NCBI RefSeq assembly: GCF_943169825.2
Contig: NZ_OW968402.1
Location: 1,364,001 to 1,428,000, forward strand
Direction: 5' to 3'
Length of the DNA: 64,000 nucleotides
Source of the DNA: Varibaculum prostatecancerukia
GTDB lineage: Bacteria; Actinomycetota; Actinomycetes; Actinomycetales; Actinomycetaceae
The position numbers were made by a program, and so were the translations under genes. Under the pieces are notes generated by a model, which saw only the letters and a program-made list of their open reading frames with translations, made no database searches and had not been told where the DNA came from. Positions 46,291 through 55,981 of this stretch are shown in pieces; positions within the stretch are counted from its first letter, which is position 1, and each line of letters begins with the position of its first letter.

Positions 46291-46744
46291 TTTCTTGCCT
46301 CGCTTGCGTTTTTGCGATTGATTCTCTCAGTGCCATCCACCCTAAAAGGGCGCATTTAACCCGGTTGGGAAATTTGGAAGTTCCCTGCAGGCTAGCCGCA
46401 TCTTCCAGGGGATCTAACACTTCATCGGGAACTTCTTGCCCTCGCGAATGCATCATTTGGTCAAAATCATTCCAAAGCTGCTCGATTTCGGCGAGAGATT
46501 TTCCTGCTACCAGGTCATTCATCATTGATAGCGATGCCTGAGAAATAGAACAGCCCTGCCCCTGCCAGGCGAGACCGGCTAGGGTATCGCCCTTCAAAGT
46601 AACCTCTAAAGTAACCTCATCCCCGCAGGTAGGATTAACTTGATAGGAGGAGGTATCCGAGGGTTCTACCTGAGCGCTGCCGTGTTTTTCGGCGGCGTGA
46701 TCCATAATCACCTGCTGATAAAGCTGATCAATAGCCGAAACCAT
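46283..46744 (-). CDS. sufU: SufU sulfur-transfer/scaffold protein
   Basis: NifU-N-type protein of 153 residues. Three conserved cysteines are visible: NPTCGDE, GQGCSISQAS and NRVKCALLGW. In Gram-positive bacteria SufU accepts sulfane from SufS through zinc-ligand exchange. Starts at the sufS stop and overlaps sufT at the 3' end. Confidence 0.92.
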   Translation of the reverse strand: MVSAIDQLYQQVIMDHAAEKHGSAQVEPSDTSSYQVNPTCGDEVTLEVTLKGDTLAGLAWQGQGCSISQASLSMMNDLVAGKSLAEIEQLWNDFDQMMHSRGQEVPDEVLDPLEDAASLQGTSKFPNRVKCALLGWMALRESIAKTQARQENE

Positions 46745-48012
46745 TACTTCCCCCTAAAAAAGAAACTACGAACTACTTCTAGGCCTTCGATTAGACGATC
46801 GATATCGCCGCGCGAAGAAGTAAGCGACAGCGATGCCCTACAGGAGGCTCGCAAGCCGTAGTGGGCGTGCAAAGGTAGGGCACAGTGATGACCCACCCGA
46901 ATCGCCACGTCCTCGGCATCTAATACCTGACCCACGTCATGGGGATGAATCCCCGCGAAATCGAAAGCCGCCAGCCCTACCCGTTCCCGGTAGTCAGCCG
47001 GGCCTAAAAGCCGCAAGCCTTTTACCGTCGCCAGCCCTTCCAGCAGATACTGAGTCAAAGCCAGTTCGTGGCTACGAATCCGCTCCATTCCTACTTCCTG
47101 CAGGTAATCCAGCGCCACTGCCCAGCCGTGAATCTGGGCGACTGGCTGCGAGCCTGCCTCAAAACGCTCCGGGGCAGGTTGGAAAGTGGTCTTGTCCATG
47201 GTGACGTCGGCAATCATGGATCCACCTGCCAAGAAGGGCGGCAATTGCTCTAGCAATTCGCGGCGCCCATATAATGCCCCAATTCCGGTAGGACCAGCCA
47301 TTTTATGCCCGGAAAAGCAGGCAAAATCGGCTCCCAGAGCTTTAATATCTAACGGCATATGAGCGCTGGACTGGCAGGTATCGAGCACTACCCAGGCTCC
47401 CACATCGTGGGCAGCTTTAACAATGGGCGCAATATCGGTTATCGCCCCGGAAACATTAGAGGCGTGGGTTACCGCCACTACCTTGGTGTTCGGGGTAATT
47501 GCATCCAGGGTTTCCAGGTCAATCCGCCCTTGCGGATCTAGATCCAGATAGGCGAACTCACATCCAGTGCGCTGGGAAAGCAGCTGCCAAGGCACCAAGT
47601 TGGCGTGATGCTCCGCCCGGGTAGTAACTACCCGATCCCCTTTTCCTACCAGCGAAGCCCCGCCCTCTATCCCGGGATTCGAGAGGGCGTAGGCCACCAG
47701 GTTTAACGCCTCGGTCGCGTTCTTCGTCCACACGATTTCTTCCGGGGAGGCCCCAATAAAGGTAGCCAGTTTAAGGCGCGCGTCCTCGAAATACTGGCTA
47801 GATTCATCGGCCAGCAGGTGGGTACCCCGATGCACAGCCCCGTTAGATTTTTCGTAAAAAGAGCTTTCGGCCTCGATAACGGAACGCGGTTTTTGCGAGG
47901 TGGCCGCCGCATCTAAATAAACGATCGGTTTTCCTCCCCGGCCAGGGCGGGAAAGAATCGGAAAATCGGCGCGCAGACGCGTCAGTTCCCTATCGGTAAA
48001 TGGCGAATCCAT
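46744..48012 (-). CDS. sufS: Cysteine desulfurase SufS
   Basis: PLP enzyme of 422 residues that takes sulfur from cysteine. The PLP lysine lies in FSGHKMAGPTG and the catalytic cysteine in RVGHHCALPLH. The N-terminal FPILSR...VYLDAAATSQKP block is typical of group II desulfurases. It lies 47 bp after sufC and ends at the sufU start. Confidence 0.94.
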   Translation of the reverse strand: MDSPFTDRELTRLRADFPILSRPGRGGKPIVYLDAAATSQKPRSVIEAESSFYEKSNGAVHRGTHLLADESSQYFEDARLKLATFIGASPEEIVWTKNATEALNLVAYALSNPGIEGGASLVGKGDRVVTTRAEHHANLVPWQLLSQRTGCEFAYLDLDPQGRIDLETLDAITPNTKVVAVTHASNVSGAITDIAPIVKAAHDVGAWVVLDTCQSSAHMPLDIKALGADFACFSGHKMAGPTGIGALYGRRELLEQLPPFLAGGSMIADVTMDKTTFQPAPERFEAGSQPVAQIHGWAVALDYLQEVGMERIRSHELALTQYLLEGLATVKGLRLLGPADYRERVGLAAFDFAGIHPHDVGQVLDAEDVAIRVGHHCALPLHAHYGLRASCRASLSLTSSRGDIDRLIEGLEVVRSFFFRGK

Positions 48013-48059
48013 TAGCTTTTCCTCTCAAAAACCAGCAGGTATTGATACAAAAAGGGAGA

Positions 48060-48806
48060 TTACAGGTAGGAGTCGTATCCTTCCGCTTCCAATTTGTCAG
48101 CCAGTTCGCTGCCGCCGGAATCTACAATCCTTCCATCGGCGAATACGTGCACGAAGTCCGGTTTAATGTAGTTCAAGATCCGCGAATAGTGGGTGATTAC
48201 CAGCAGGCCGCAGCCTAGTTTTTCATGGGCATGGTTAACTCCGGCAGACACGGTGCGCAAAGCATCAATGTCCAGACCGGAGTCGGTTTCATCCAGAATG
48301 GCGAACTTGGGATGCAAAATCTGCATCTGCAAAATCTCTAGGCGCTTCTTTTCCCCACCCGAAAAACCAGCATTAAGGTCGCGGTTAGCGAACTGGGGGT
48401 CTACCCGCAGGTCTTCCATCGCTTCTTTAAGTTCTTTTACCCAGGTACGCACCGGCGGAGCCTGACCGTCAATCGCAGTGCGGGCAGTGCGCAAGAAGTT
48501 AGATACCGTTACCCCGGGAACTTCCACCGGGTACTGCATCGCCAAGAACAGACCGGCACGAGCACGATCATCTGGAGAGGATTCCAGAATATTTACGCCG
48601 TCCAGCAGCACTTCCCCGCCCTCGATATGGTAGCCGGGGTGACCGGCAATCGAATAGGCCAGGGTGGATTTACCGGAACCATTCGGTCCCATAATCGCGT
48701 GCTTCTCCCCCGAATTCACCGTTAGGGAGGCGCCCTTTAGGATGTGCTTTATCCCTTCGGGAGTTTCTACCGAAACTTTCAGGTCTTTAACTTCTAGTTT
48801 CCCCAT
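48060..48806 (-). CDS. sufC: Fe-S assembly ATPase SufC
   Basis: ABC-type ATPase of 248 residues. Walker A is MGPNGSGKST, signature FSGGEKKRLE, Walker B FAILDETDSGLD. It drives cluster building with SufB and SufD. The start is ATG, immediately after the Rieske-type gene. Confidence 0.95.
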   Translation of the reverse strand: MGKLEVKDLKVSVETPEGIKHILKGASLTVNSGEKHAIMGPNGSGKSTLAYSIAGHPGYHIEGGEVLLDGVNILESSPDDRARAGLFLAMQYPVEVPGVTVSNFLRTARTAIDGQAPPVRTWVKELKEAMEDLRVDPQFANRDLNAGFSGGEKKRLEILQMQILHPKFAILDETDSGLDIDALRTVSAGVNHAHEKLGCGLLVITHYSRILNYIKPDFVHVFADGRIVDSGGSELADKLEAEGYDSYL

Positions 48807-49151
48807 TTATTCATTTCCTTTACTGCGGCTGCAGGCGTCAACGTAAACCGCCTGTCCTTTGATTTCAAGCTGATAACAGTTCACTGGCTCGGTGGCCGGC
48901 ATTGTCGGTTGTCCGGTGTTGAGGTCGAATTGGGCTCCATGTCCCCAACATTCAATCGCACACCCCTCTACATCGCCCTCTTCTAGAGGGATATCGCCAT
49001 GGGTGCAGAGGGAGTCGATGGCGTGCCAACCGCCGTCCTCGTCCCGCACCACCGCGATTGGGATCTTATCCCCCCGCTCGTCGGTTACTTCGGCGCGCAG
49101 TGCCTCGGCGGGCTCCAAGGCGCTGATCTCGCAAACTTTTTCTAGGCTCAT
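48807..49151 (-). CDS. Rieske-type [2Fe-2S] ferredoxin of the suf operon
   Basis: 114 residues with both Rieske boxes, SLCTHGDIPL (Cys-x-His) and IECWGHGAQF (Cys-x2-His). Such non-haem ferredoxins lie between sufD and sufC in many actinobacteria and probably supply electrons. It overlaps sufD by 4 bp and abuts sufC. Confidence 0.92.
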   Translation of the reverse strand: MSLEKVCEISALEPAEALRAEVTDERGDKIPIAVVRDEDGGWHAIDSLCTHGDIPLEEGDVEGCAIECWGHGAQFDLNTGQPTMPATEPVNCYQLEIKGQAVYVDACSRSKGNE

Positions 49152-50329
49152 AGCGGATCCGGGCCTTTTTCTAGTCGGGCATCAACCGCTTCCAGCAGAT
49201 GGTTTTCAATTTCATCGATTCCGATCTGGCGAATGACTTCCGCAAAGAACCCGTGGACCACCATTTTGCGAGCGATATCTTCGGGGATCCCTCGTGATAG
49301 CAGGTAGAACAGTTGTTCTTCATCGAAGCGCCCGGTAGCGGAGGCGTGTCCAGCTCCCGCAATCTCTCCGTTTTCAATTTCCAGGTTCGGTACCGAATCG
49401 GCTTTCGCGCCCTCGTTCAACACCAGGTTGCGGTTTTGTTCATAGGAGTCGGTGTTGAAAGCATTCTTGCCAATCAACACATCCCCGATCCAGACCGCAT
49501 GTGCCTGCTGACCTTGCAGCGCCCCCTTGTAATGCACATCCGAACGGCAATTTTCGGCGCTGTGGTTAACGAATAAGCGATGTTCCTGATGCTGTAGGGT
49601 GTCGGTGAAGTAGACACCGTACATCTCTACTTCCCCTCCAGCTTTATCCAAGTCAATATCGGGACAAATCCGTACCAGGTCGCCGCCTAAGGTAATCGCA
49701 ATATGCTTGAGCTTCGCGTCTTTTTCTACGCTCATGCGATGATTACTGGCGTGAACTGCCGCTCTGTCCCATTCTTGGATAGATACGAACTCTAACTCGG
49801 CACCGGATTCCACATCGATTTCGATCCCCTGGTTCAGCTGGGCATCGCCAGCGTGTTCCAGGATTACTAACGCTTTCGCGTCAGGTTTTACATCGATACA
49901 GATATGTTGGGCAGCCGGCTGGCGGCTTTCCCCGATCACTTTGATGCGTAGCGGTTCGCTAAGCTGCTCGGCGATTACTACGTTTACCAGGTCACGGTGG
50001 TTATTCCACTCTACAACCGCAGCGCGATCTCCTGGCGCTCCGATTTTTCCGTGAATATCGCTATCAGTAGCTATTTCCACATAGGAGGAAGCACCCAGAT
50101 TTATCCGGCTATCGACCCCTAAAATCTCTCCGCCGACCTCGACCCGGGGAGCTGACCCCTCTAAAGTATCCGTAAGCAGCATCTTTATCCGCTCTAGCGG
50201 GGTGAATCGCCAATCTTCCTCGCGTCCGCCCGGCATGGGGATATCGGCGAGGTTAAAAGAGGTGGGACGATCCGCCCGGGAAGGAGCCGCGACTACTTTA
50301 TGGCCTGTCTGCTTTACCATCTCGGCCAT
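49148..50329 (-). CDS. sufD: Fe-S cluster scaffold subunit SufD
   Basis: 393-residue beta-helix protein that pairs with SufB in the SufBC2D complex. The C-terminal HASATGRFDEEQLFYLLSRG block is characteristic of the SufB/SufD family, and HVDL-like basic N-terminal helix is present. Overlaps sufB stop by one base and the Rieske gene by 4 bp. Confidence 0.93.
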   Translation of the reverse strand: MAEMVKQTGHKVVAAPSRADRPTSFNLADIPMPGGREEDWRFTPLERIKMLLTDTLEGSAPRVEVGGEILGVDSRINLGASSYVEIATDSDIHGKIGAPGDRAAVVEWNNHRDLVNVVIAEQLSEPLRIKVIGESRQPAAQHICIDVKPDAKALVILEHAGDAQLNQGIEIDVESGAELEFVSIQEWDRAAVHASNHRMSVEKDAKLKHIAITLGGDLVRICPDIDLDKAGGEVEMYGVYFTDTLQHQEHRLFVNHSAENCRSDVHYKGALQGQQAHAVWIGDVLIGKNAFNTDSYEQNRNLVLNEGAKADSVPNLEIENGEIAGAGHASATGRFDEEQLFYLLSRGIPEDIARKMVVHGFFAEVIRQIGIDEIENHLLEAVDARLEKGPDPL

Positions 50330-51783
50330 TAACCCACCGATCCTTCCATTTGTAGTTCAATCAGGCGATTAAGCTCTAGGGCATACTCCATCGGCAGCTC
50401 CCGAGCAATCGGCTCGATAAATCCGCGCACGATCATCGCCATAGCTTCAGTTTCGCTAAGCCCCCGACTCATTAGATAAAACAGCTGGTCAGCACTTACT
50501 TTAGAAACCGTAGCCTCGTGCCCCATCTCTACGTCATCAGTTTGAATATCCACATAAGGGTAGGTGTCGGTACGGGAAATCTGGTCTACCAGCAGCGCAT
50601 CACAAACCACCGAAGCCTTGGAGTGTTTAGCCTCGGGAGCGATCTTCACCAGTCCTCGGTAGGAGGAACGCCCCCCGTTACGCGAAATAGATTTCGACAC
50701 GATCGAAGAGGAAGTGTTCGGCGCCAGGTGCAGCATTTTCGCCCCGGTATCCTGGTTTTGTCCCTCACCCGAAAACGCTACCGACAGAGCTTCTCCCCGG
50801 GCGTTCTTGCCGGTCAAATAGACAGAGGGGTACTTCATATTAGTTTTTGACCCCATATTGCCATCCACCCATTCCATAGTGGCGCCTTCTTCGCAGATTG
50901 CCCGCTGGGTCACCAGGTTATAGACGTTAGTGGACCAGTTTTGAATAGTGGTGTAGCGCACCCGGGCATCTTTGAGGCAGAAAATCTCTACAATCGCGGA
51001 GTGCAAAGAATCCGATTTATAGATCGGTGCAGTACAACCTTCCACGTAGTGAACGTAGGAGCCCTCGTCAGCAATAATCAGGGTGCGTTCAAACTGCCCC
51101 ATGTTTTCGGTGTTAATCCGGAAATAGGCTTGCAGTGGAATCTCTACATGTACTCCTTTTGGCACATAGATGAAAGATCCCCCGGACCACACGGCGGTGT
51201 TCAGAGCCGCGAACTTATTATCCCCGGCAGGCACCGCTTTGCCGAAGAACCGTTTAAAGAGGTCTTCGTGTTTGCGCAGGGCAGTGTCGGTATCTAGAAA
51301 CACTACCCCTTGTTTTTCCAGGTCACCACGGATCTGATTATAAACCACTTCCGATTCATACTGGGCGGCTACCCCGGAAACCAGGCTTTCGCGTTCGGCC
51401 TCGGGAATCCCTAAGCGGTCATAGGTTTTCTTAATATCTTCGGGCAAGTCTTCCCAGGAGTTGGCCACTTTGTCGGTGGAGCGCACGAAGTATTTGATCT
51501 GATCCATGTCCAGATCTGATAAATCCGGCCCCCAGTTGGGCATGGGTTTGCGTTCAAAGACCTTCAGCGCTTTCAAGCGGCGCTTAAGCATCCATTCGGG
51601 CTCGTTCTTCTCTGCAGAAATAAAGCGCACCACGTCCTCGTCAAGACCGCGCCTAGCGCTTTGTCCCGCTGCATCTGAGTCGTGCCAGCCGTACTCGTAT
51701 TGAGTGCCAATCGAGTCAATAACCTGCTGGTCAGCAGCCTCTTTCTGCTCTTTTGTGGCAATCACCGGTGGTGATGATGTCAT
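50329..51783 (-). CDS. sufB: Fe-S cluster scaffold subunit SufB
   Basis: 484 residues with the usual SufB blocks: FVYV-like [44 protein letters not shown] and [20 protein letters not shown]. Core scaffold for cluster formation. ATG start; AGAGGGA upstream. Lies 37 bp after the regulator sufR. Confidence 0.95.
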   Translation of the reverse strand: MTSSPPVIATKEQKEAADQQVIDSIGTQYEYGWHDSDAAGQSARRGLDEDVVRFISAEKNEPEWMLKRRLKALKVFERKPMPNWGPDLSDLDMDQIKYFVRSTDKVANSWEDLPEDIKKTYDRLGIPEAERESLVSGVAAQYESEVVYNQIRGDLEKQGVVFLDTDTALRKHEDLFKRFFGKAVPAGDNKFAALNTAVWSGGSFIYVPKGVHVEIPLQAYFRINTENMGQFERTLIIADEGSYVHYVEGCTAPIYKSDSLHSAIVEIFCLKDARVRYTTIQNWSTNVYNLVTQRAICEEGATMEWVDGNMGSKTNMKYPSVYLTGKNARGEALSVAFSGEGQNQDTGAKMLHLAPNTSSSIVSKSISRNGGRSSYRGLVKIAPEAKHSKASVVCDALLVDQISRTDTYPYVDIQTDDVEMGHEATVSKVSADQLFYLMSRGLSETEAMAMIVRGFIEPIARELPMEYALELNRLIELQMEGSVG

Positions 51784-51820
51784 TTGTGTTTTAATCCCTC
51801 TTTTGTGTTTTCTTCCTGCC

Positions 51821-52513
51821 CTAGTCTGTCATGTTCAACGGTTTACGAAGAATTTTCGGGTTGGGTAACGCTACCGGCACCGAGGTGGTGCAAACATGCT
51901 CCCCATCCGCCAAAGTCGCTAGCCTTTGCACATGGACATTTAAAAGACGTGAAAAAGCTTGGGTTTCAGCTTCACAAAGCTGCGGGAACTCGCCAGCAAC
52001 TTCTTGCACCGGACAATTTCCTTGACAAAGCTGTACCGCGAAACCGCCATTACCTACTTCGCGAACCGTCGCCGCATATCCATCGGCAGTTAAAGCATCG
52101 GCGAGAGCCCGAGCCCGGGCTTTAGGGTCAGAGCCGGCCTCTTTAATCATGGGCGCATAGCGGCGTTCAATATCGCGAGAATGCGCAGCCGCGAAAGTAT
52201 CAATCCCGCCCGGACCTGCCACCTGCTCAATAAAACCAAGAGCCCGACTAGCCAGTTTGGAGTAATCTTCGCTGAGGCCTTCGCGTCCTTTGCCAGTTGC
52301 TATATAGTGACGAGCCGGGCGACCTCGACCCCGTTTAGCCTGGGGAGCAGTTTCATAGACCGCGATCATCTGCCCGGATTCTAAGGCGGTGATATGCCGC
52401 CGGACAGCGGCAGTGGTCAAACGGAGGATCTTCGCCAAGTGCGCAGCGGTAACCGGCCCTTTTTCGACGATCAAGTCCAAAACTGTTTGTCGAGTCGGCT
52501 CCGTATCGCTCAC
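51821..52513 (-). CDS. sufR: SufR-family Fe-S transcriptional regulator
   Basis: 230 residues. N-terminal winged helix-turn-helix ([20 protein letters not shown], about 20-39) and a C-terminal domain with LCQGNCPV and later Cys residues ([13 protein letters not shown]), a pattern for binding a Fe-S cluster that senses cluster supply. As first gene of the suf operon it probably represses it. GTG start with AAGGAGGGGG upstream. Confidence 0.93.
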   Translation of the reverse strand: MSDTEPTRQTVLDLIVEKGPVTAAHLAKILRLTTAAVRRHITALESGQMIAVYETAPQAKRGRGRPARHYIATGKGREGLSEDYSKLASRALGFIEQVAGPGGIDTFAAAHSRDIERRYAPMIKEAGSDPKARARALADALTADGYAATVREVGNGGFAVQLCQGNCPVQEVAGEFPQLCEAETQAFSRLLNVHVQRLATLADGEHVCTTSVPVALPNPKILRKPLNMTD

Positions 52514-52532
52514 GTTTCCCCCTCCTTAAAAA

Positions 52533-52550
52533 TAGACCTAAGTTAGTCTA
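52533..52550. promoter_or_regulatory. Possible SufR operator
   Basis: Inverted repeat TAGAC-N8-GTCTA lies 20 bp upstream of the sufR start, overlapping the expected promoter region. A nested TTAG-A-CTAA symmetry is also present. It is well placed for autoregulation, but the true SufR site has not been shown here. Confidence 0.45.
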
Positions 52551-52702
52551 ACGCATTTTAGTAACGGCTGTCTTTCTAAAATAGCAGACGGGAGATAAAT
52601 GTGGTGGGTGATACAAGTAGATTTGGTGCTATCAGGGGCAGTTAGTGAGGTTGCGACGGCAAATTATTTCCCGGGATATGTTCGCGGCTAGCGGATTTTC
52701 TC

Positions 52703-53371
52703 TTAGCTTTCGATCTCTAGGGGATCGGGAGCGAAAGGCGCGGACACTTCCCGCAGCCCTTGCCATCCCTGCCGCAAAGATTCAATCACCGACAAAATAG
52801 CAGCCATTGCCGAAGGATTATGGATCTTCCCAGCTAGCAGGGCATCGCGAGCCTGCTTTAAAGTAAACCAAGCGGTGACCATATCGCGTTCTTCTTCACT
52901 AGCCTCAAAACGCTGGCCCCTAGCAGCGGAAACCTCGCGCGCTAAAAACACTCGTAAATGTTCGCTGCTTCCTCCCGGGGAAGTAAAGAAATCCACCAGC
53001 ACCTGCCAGGTTTTGGCCTCTAGATTGGCTTCTTCCCAGAGCTCTCGCTTAGCTGCTTCTAGGCGATCTTCTCCCTGGTGATCTAAAAGTCCAGCAGGTA
53101 CTTCCCAAAGTAAGGCGCGCACCGGATGTCGGTATTGACGTACTAATAAGATTTCCCAATCTGAGATTTCCCGGGAGGAGGAATCCGCCCCAGATACTGG
53201 ACGCACCGCCGCGATAGCGACTGCTCCCGGATGAGCAAGATAGTCACGCTGGACAGCCTCCTCATCCGCATGGAGACGCACGCTATCGGTGACAAAATCA
53301 AACACTTTCCCCTGGTAGATAAGCTGGTGATCTTCCACTGGGAAACTAGAGTTTTCATCGCGCAGTTCCAT
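52703..53371 (-). CDS. NUDIX hydrolase, ADP-ribose pyrophosphatase-like
   Basis: 222 residues from the ATG at 53371, chosen because AAAAGGAG lies 5 bp upstream; an in-frame ATG at 53386 has no such site. The Nudix box is present around GEDRLEAAKRELWEEANLE, with Asn replacing the usual late Gly. The WEVPAGLLD context is typical of ADP-ribose pyrophosphatases. Last gene of the murJ operon; an analogous NUDIX gene is found near this cluster in mycobacteria. Confidence 0.87.
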   Translation of the reverse strand: MELRDENSSFPVEDHQLIYQGKVFDFVTDSVRLHADEEAVQRDYLAHPGAVAIAAVRPVSGADSSSREISDWEILLVRQYRHPVRALLWEVPAGLLDHQGEDRLEAAKRELWEEANLEAKTWQVLVDFFTSPGGSSEHLRVFLAREVSAARGQRFEASEEERDMVTAWFTLKQARDALLAGKIHNPSAMAAILSVIESLRQGWQGLREVSAPFAPDPLEIES

Positions 53372-53403
53372 GCTTCTCCTTTTCATCTCTGTCTTGATAG
53401 TAG

Positions 53404-55068
53404 TTAGTCAGGGAGGTTTCCTTCAGGGTTTTCTCCGTCCTCTTCCCCTGCAGAAGCAGCCGCCGGTGTCGATCCTCGCTTTTGCTGGCGAATTTCCTGG
53501 ATCAATAAGGGGCTCATAATCGCGATGGTCACTATTCCGGCGATTGCGGCCGCAGCGAAAGTACCGATTATGCTCGGCCACAACCCCATAAAATATCCAG
53601 ACACGAACCAGCCGGCTACCCCGGCTATCAGCGCCAATAGCGCGGATTTGCATGCCGAGAACGCGACTCCGCTAACTGCCTGCTGACCTGCTAATTGGCG
53701 CAAACCAATCAATAATCCCAGCGCCCCTACGCTCATCCCGACTGATTGCGCGATTCCCAGGGCTAAGAGGATTCCGTTTGCCCGGCTGCCAAGCAGTCCG
53801 GGCAGGGTGGCCCCCAGTCCCCAGGAAAAAGCTGCTACGGTTAACCAACCGGCGGAAGCGGCAATCACCGCTTGCCGGGCGCCTCCCAAGGCATAAAGCA
53901 CCCGAGAAACATGGTAGACCAGCCCGTATCCTACGATTCCGGGAGCCATAGCCACTAGCGCCCAGAGCATCCCCGGTACCGGATTGATGCGAGTGAAAAT
54001 ATCGGTAACCGGAAGCGCCACGGCCCCCAGGAGTGCCGACCCCAGCATGCCCACCACGGTTACCAGCCGAGTAGAGGCTGCACATTCGGGATTGAAGACC
54101 GTTTTCCCTCCCCGGTGCAGCAGGCTAGACAGCCGCGGAAACATGGCAGTAGCGATCGGTACCGCTAGCACCGCATAGGGCAACATATAAACCGATTGCG
54201 AATACTGATAGATAGGAAGGGAACCTTCCGCGCCATAGGTGCGAGTTACCAAAATGATTACTAACACTGAGAATTGCTGGGCGATTAAAGACCCCACGCC
54301 CGCTCCTGCCAGCCGGAGTGCCTGACGCCCGCGTCCTTCCCCTAATTTCAAAGTTGGACGCCAGCGAATCCCTAGACGATATATAGGGATAAACAGGGGC
54401 AGACTCATCGCCGCCACCCCGGCAGTAGTCCCCCAACCAAGAATCAAGATAGCGTTATGTGCCACCTGTGCAGGATCGGCAACCGAAGGAGTAAGATAAC
54501 CAAAAACCGCGTAGGTAGAAATAACTACCAGGGAATTTAATAGCGGCCCCAGGGCTGGTAGCAGAAATTTCTCATGCGCCTGCAGAATGCCGGTACCCAC
54601 TACACACAACCCGTAAAGCGGAACTTGTAGGGCAAACATCTGTAAGAAAACACTGATCAAATGGGCTTGCAGCTGGGGATCGACCCCTCGCGGACAGGGC
54701 ATCACCTGCCCGATCCAGGGAGCTAGTAAGAACACTGCCACCCCTACCGGAGTCAGCAGCAGTAAAGCCCAAGTAATCAGCGCAGATGAAACCCGCTGAA
54801 CCTCTTTGTGCATCCGATCGGCAATAGGACCAGCCAAAATAGGGATAGTCACTCCCGCGAGCGCCCCACCGGCAACTACCTCAAAAAGTACCGTGGGTAG
54901 CTGATTAGCCGTGGAGTAGGCATTCGCGAAAGCACCGGTTCCTACCCAGGCGGATTGGGTTAACCAGCGCCCAAAACCAAAAATTCGCGATAGTAAGGTA
55001 AGAACAGAAATCAGCCCGACAGCCGAAGCCAGGGCGGGCAGCCTGCTACTTACCCCCGCTTTTTTCAA
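53404..55068 (-). CDS. murJ: Lipid II flippase MurJ
   Basis: Polytopic membrane protein of 554 residues with about 14 segments, of the MOP/MviN superfamily. The N-terminal LTLLSRIFGFGR and SALWVGTGAFANAYSTAN-type segments (positions about 20-50) match MurJ. It moves lipid II across the membrane. The start overlaps the MraY-like gene stop by 4 bp. Short charged C-terminal tail; no pseudokinase domain as in mycobacterial MviN. Confidence 0.9.
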   Translation of the reverse strand: MKKAGVSSRLPALASAVGLISVLTLLSRIFGFGRWLTQSAWVGTGAFANAYSTANQLPTVLFEVVAGGALAGVTIPILAGPIADRMHKEVQRVSSALITWALLLLTPVGVAVFLLAPWIGQVMPCPRGVDPQLQAHLISVFLQMFALQVPLYGLCVVGTGILQAHEKFLLPALGPLLNSLVVISTYAVFGYLTPSVADPAQVAHNAILILGWGTTAGVAAMSLPLFIPIYRLGIRWRPTLKLGEGRGRQALRLAGAGVGSLIAQQFSVLVIILVTRTYGAEGSLPIYQYSQSVYMLPYAVLAVPIATAMFPRLSSLLHRGGKTVFNPECAASTRLVTVVGMLGSALLGAVALPVTDIFTRINPVPGMLWALVAMAPGIVGYGLVYHVSRVLYALGGARQAVIAASAGWLTVAAFSWGLGATLPGLLGSRANGILLALGIAQSVGMSVGALGLLIGLRQLAGQQAVSGVAFSACKSALLALIAGVAGWFVSGYFMGLWPSIIGTFAAAAIAGIVTIAIMSPLLIQEIRQQKRGSTPAAASAGEEDGENPEGNLPD

Positions 55069-55979
55069 CGTCGGCGCCCTAGATTATCGATGGTTTTCAA
55101 ACCCGGAGTATTCGCTATCACCTGTGAAAACGATATTTTTTCACTGGCAGCAGTCAGCCCGACGACTCCCAGGACACCCAGAATTTTTCCAACTGTACCG
55201 GTCTTTTGCGCCCAGGCACTTCCCAGCAGTGCCCCCAGCGCATTGGCTCCGGTATCGCCTAGCATTTCCCGCTCCCCCAGGTCGTCCGGTAAAGCTAGCA
55301 AACTGGTAGCCAAGGCACCGCCGGCTAAAGGAGCTGCTGGCCCTGGCTGGCCGCTAAGGGGCAGCGCGCATAATGCCCCTACCTTTAGGCAGCGCCCCGG
55401 TCGCAAGTCAAATAGGTTGGCAAGGTTCGCGCTGCCCGCAATCAGAACCGTATCTAACACCCAGGAAACCAGCCCGGTTTTTCGCGAGCGTCCAATCCCA
55501 ATTGCTCCTAGTGCGGCTCCAGTTCCAATCCCCACAATCTTTAGGGTGCCGGTGGTAACTTTACCTTCTGCTAAGGCTTGCAGATGCCCATGAAACCCCT
55601 TAGCAACAGCGGGTTTATCTGATTTATTTACTGAAGATTGCGAGGGCTCAGTTGGGTTTTTATCTAGCGAGTTACTGGCTTCTGCACCCTGGTTAACCGG
55701 GGTTTCGGCTCTAGTATCATCTAAATATCCGAGGGCGGCTCCCGCAGCTACCGGCAACATCGCCCCCATTTGACCGCCGCGATTACCCGCCAAGCATAGA
55801 CCAGAGGCCAGGCAGGCGGCAGCAACTTTTATTCCCCCGGTCAGACTCACGGTTTCCCCATGAAAGTTTTGCCGTTCATAACGCTTACGAGTCTGGGGAG
55901 AAAGGTGGCGCCGCAAGTAATTTCTGGCCAATAAATACCCTGCTCCCGAGACTAGCGCCCCCTGGATTGCCCGGGTCAT
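55065..55979 (-). CDS. MraY/WecA-superfamily-like membrane protein
   Basis: 304 residues with several membrane segments. Family residues are visible: GYLDDTRAE (aspartate-rich motif I), ANLFDLRPGR (motif II region) and MLGDTGANALGALLG (motif III). A polar insertion of about 40 residues follows the DD motif, and the His-rich loop of true MraY is not seen. It may be a phospho-sugar transferase or a derived non-catalytic relative. It sits between steB and murJ with 2-4 bp spacings, so a cell-wall role is likely by context. Confidence 0.75.
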   Translation of the reverse strand: MTRAIQGALVSGAGYLLARNYLRRHLSPQTRKRYERQNFHGETVSLTGGIKVAAACLASGLCLAGNRGGQMGAMLPVAAGAALGYLDDTRAETPVNQGAEASNSLDKNPTEPSQSSVNKSDKPAVAKGFHGHLQALAEGKVTTGTLKIVGIGTGAALGAIGIGRSRKTGLVSWVLDTVLIAGSANLANLFDLRPGRCLKVGALCALPLSGQPGPAAPLAGGALATSLLALPDDLGEREMLGDTGANALGALLGSAWAQKTGTVGKILGVLGVVGLTAASEKISFSQVIANTPGLKTIDNLGRRR

Positions 55980-55981
55980 AG

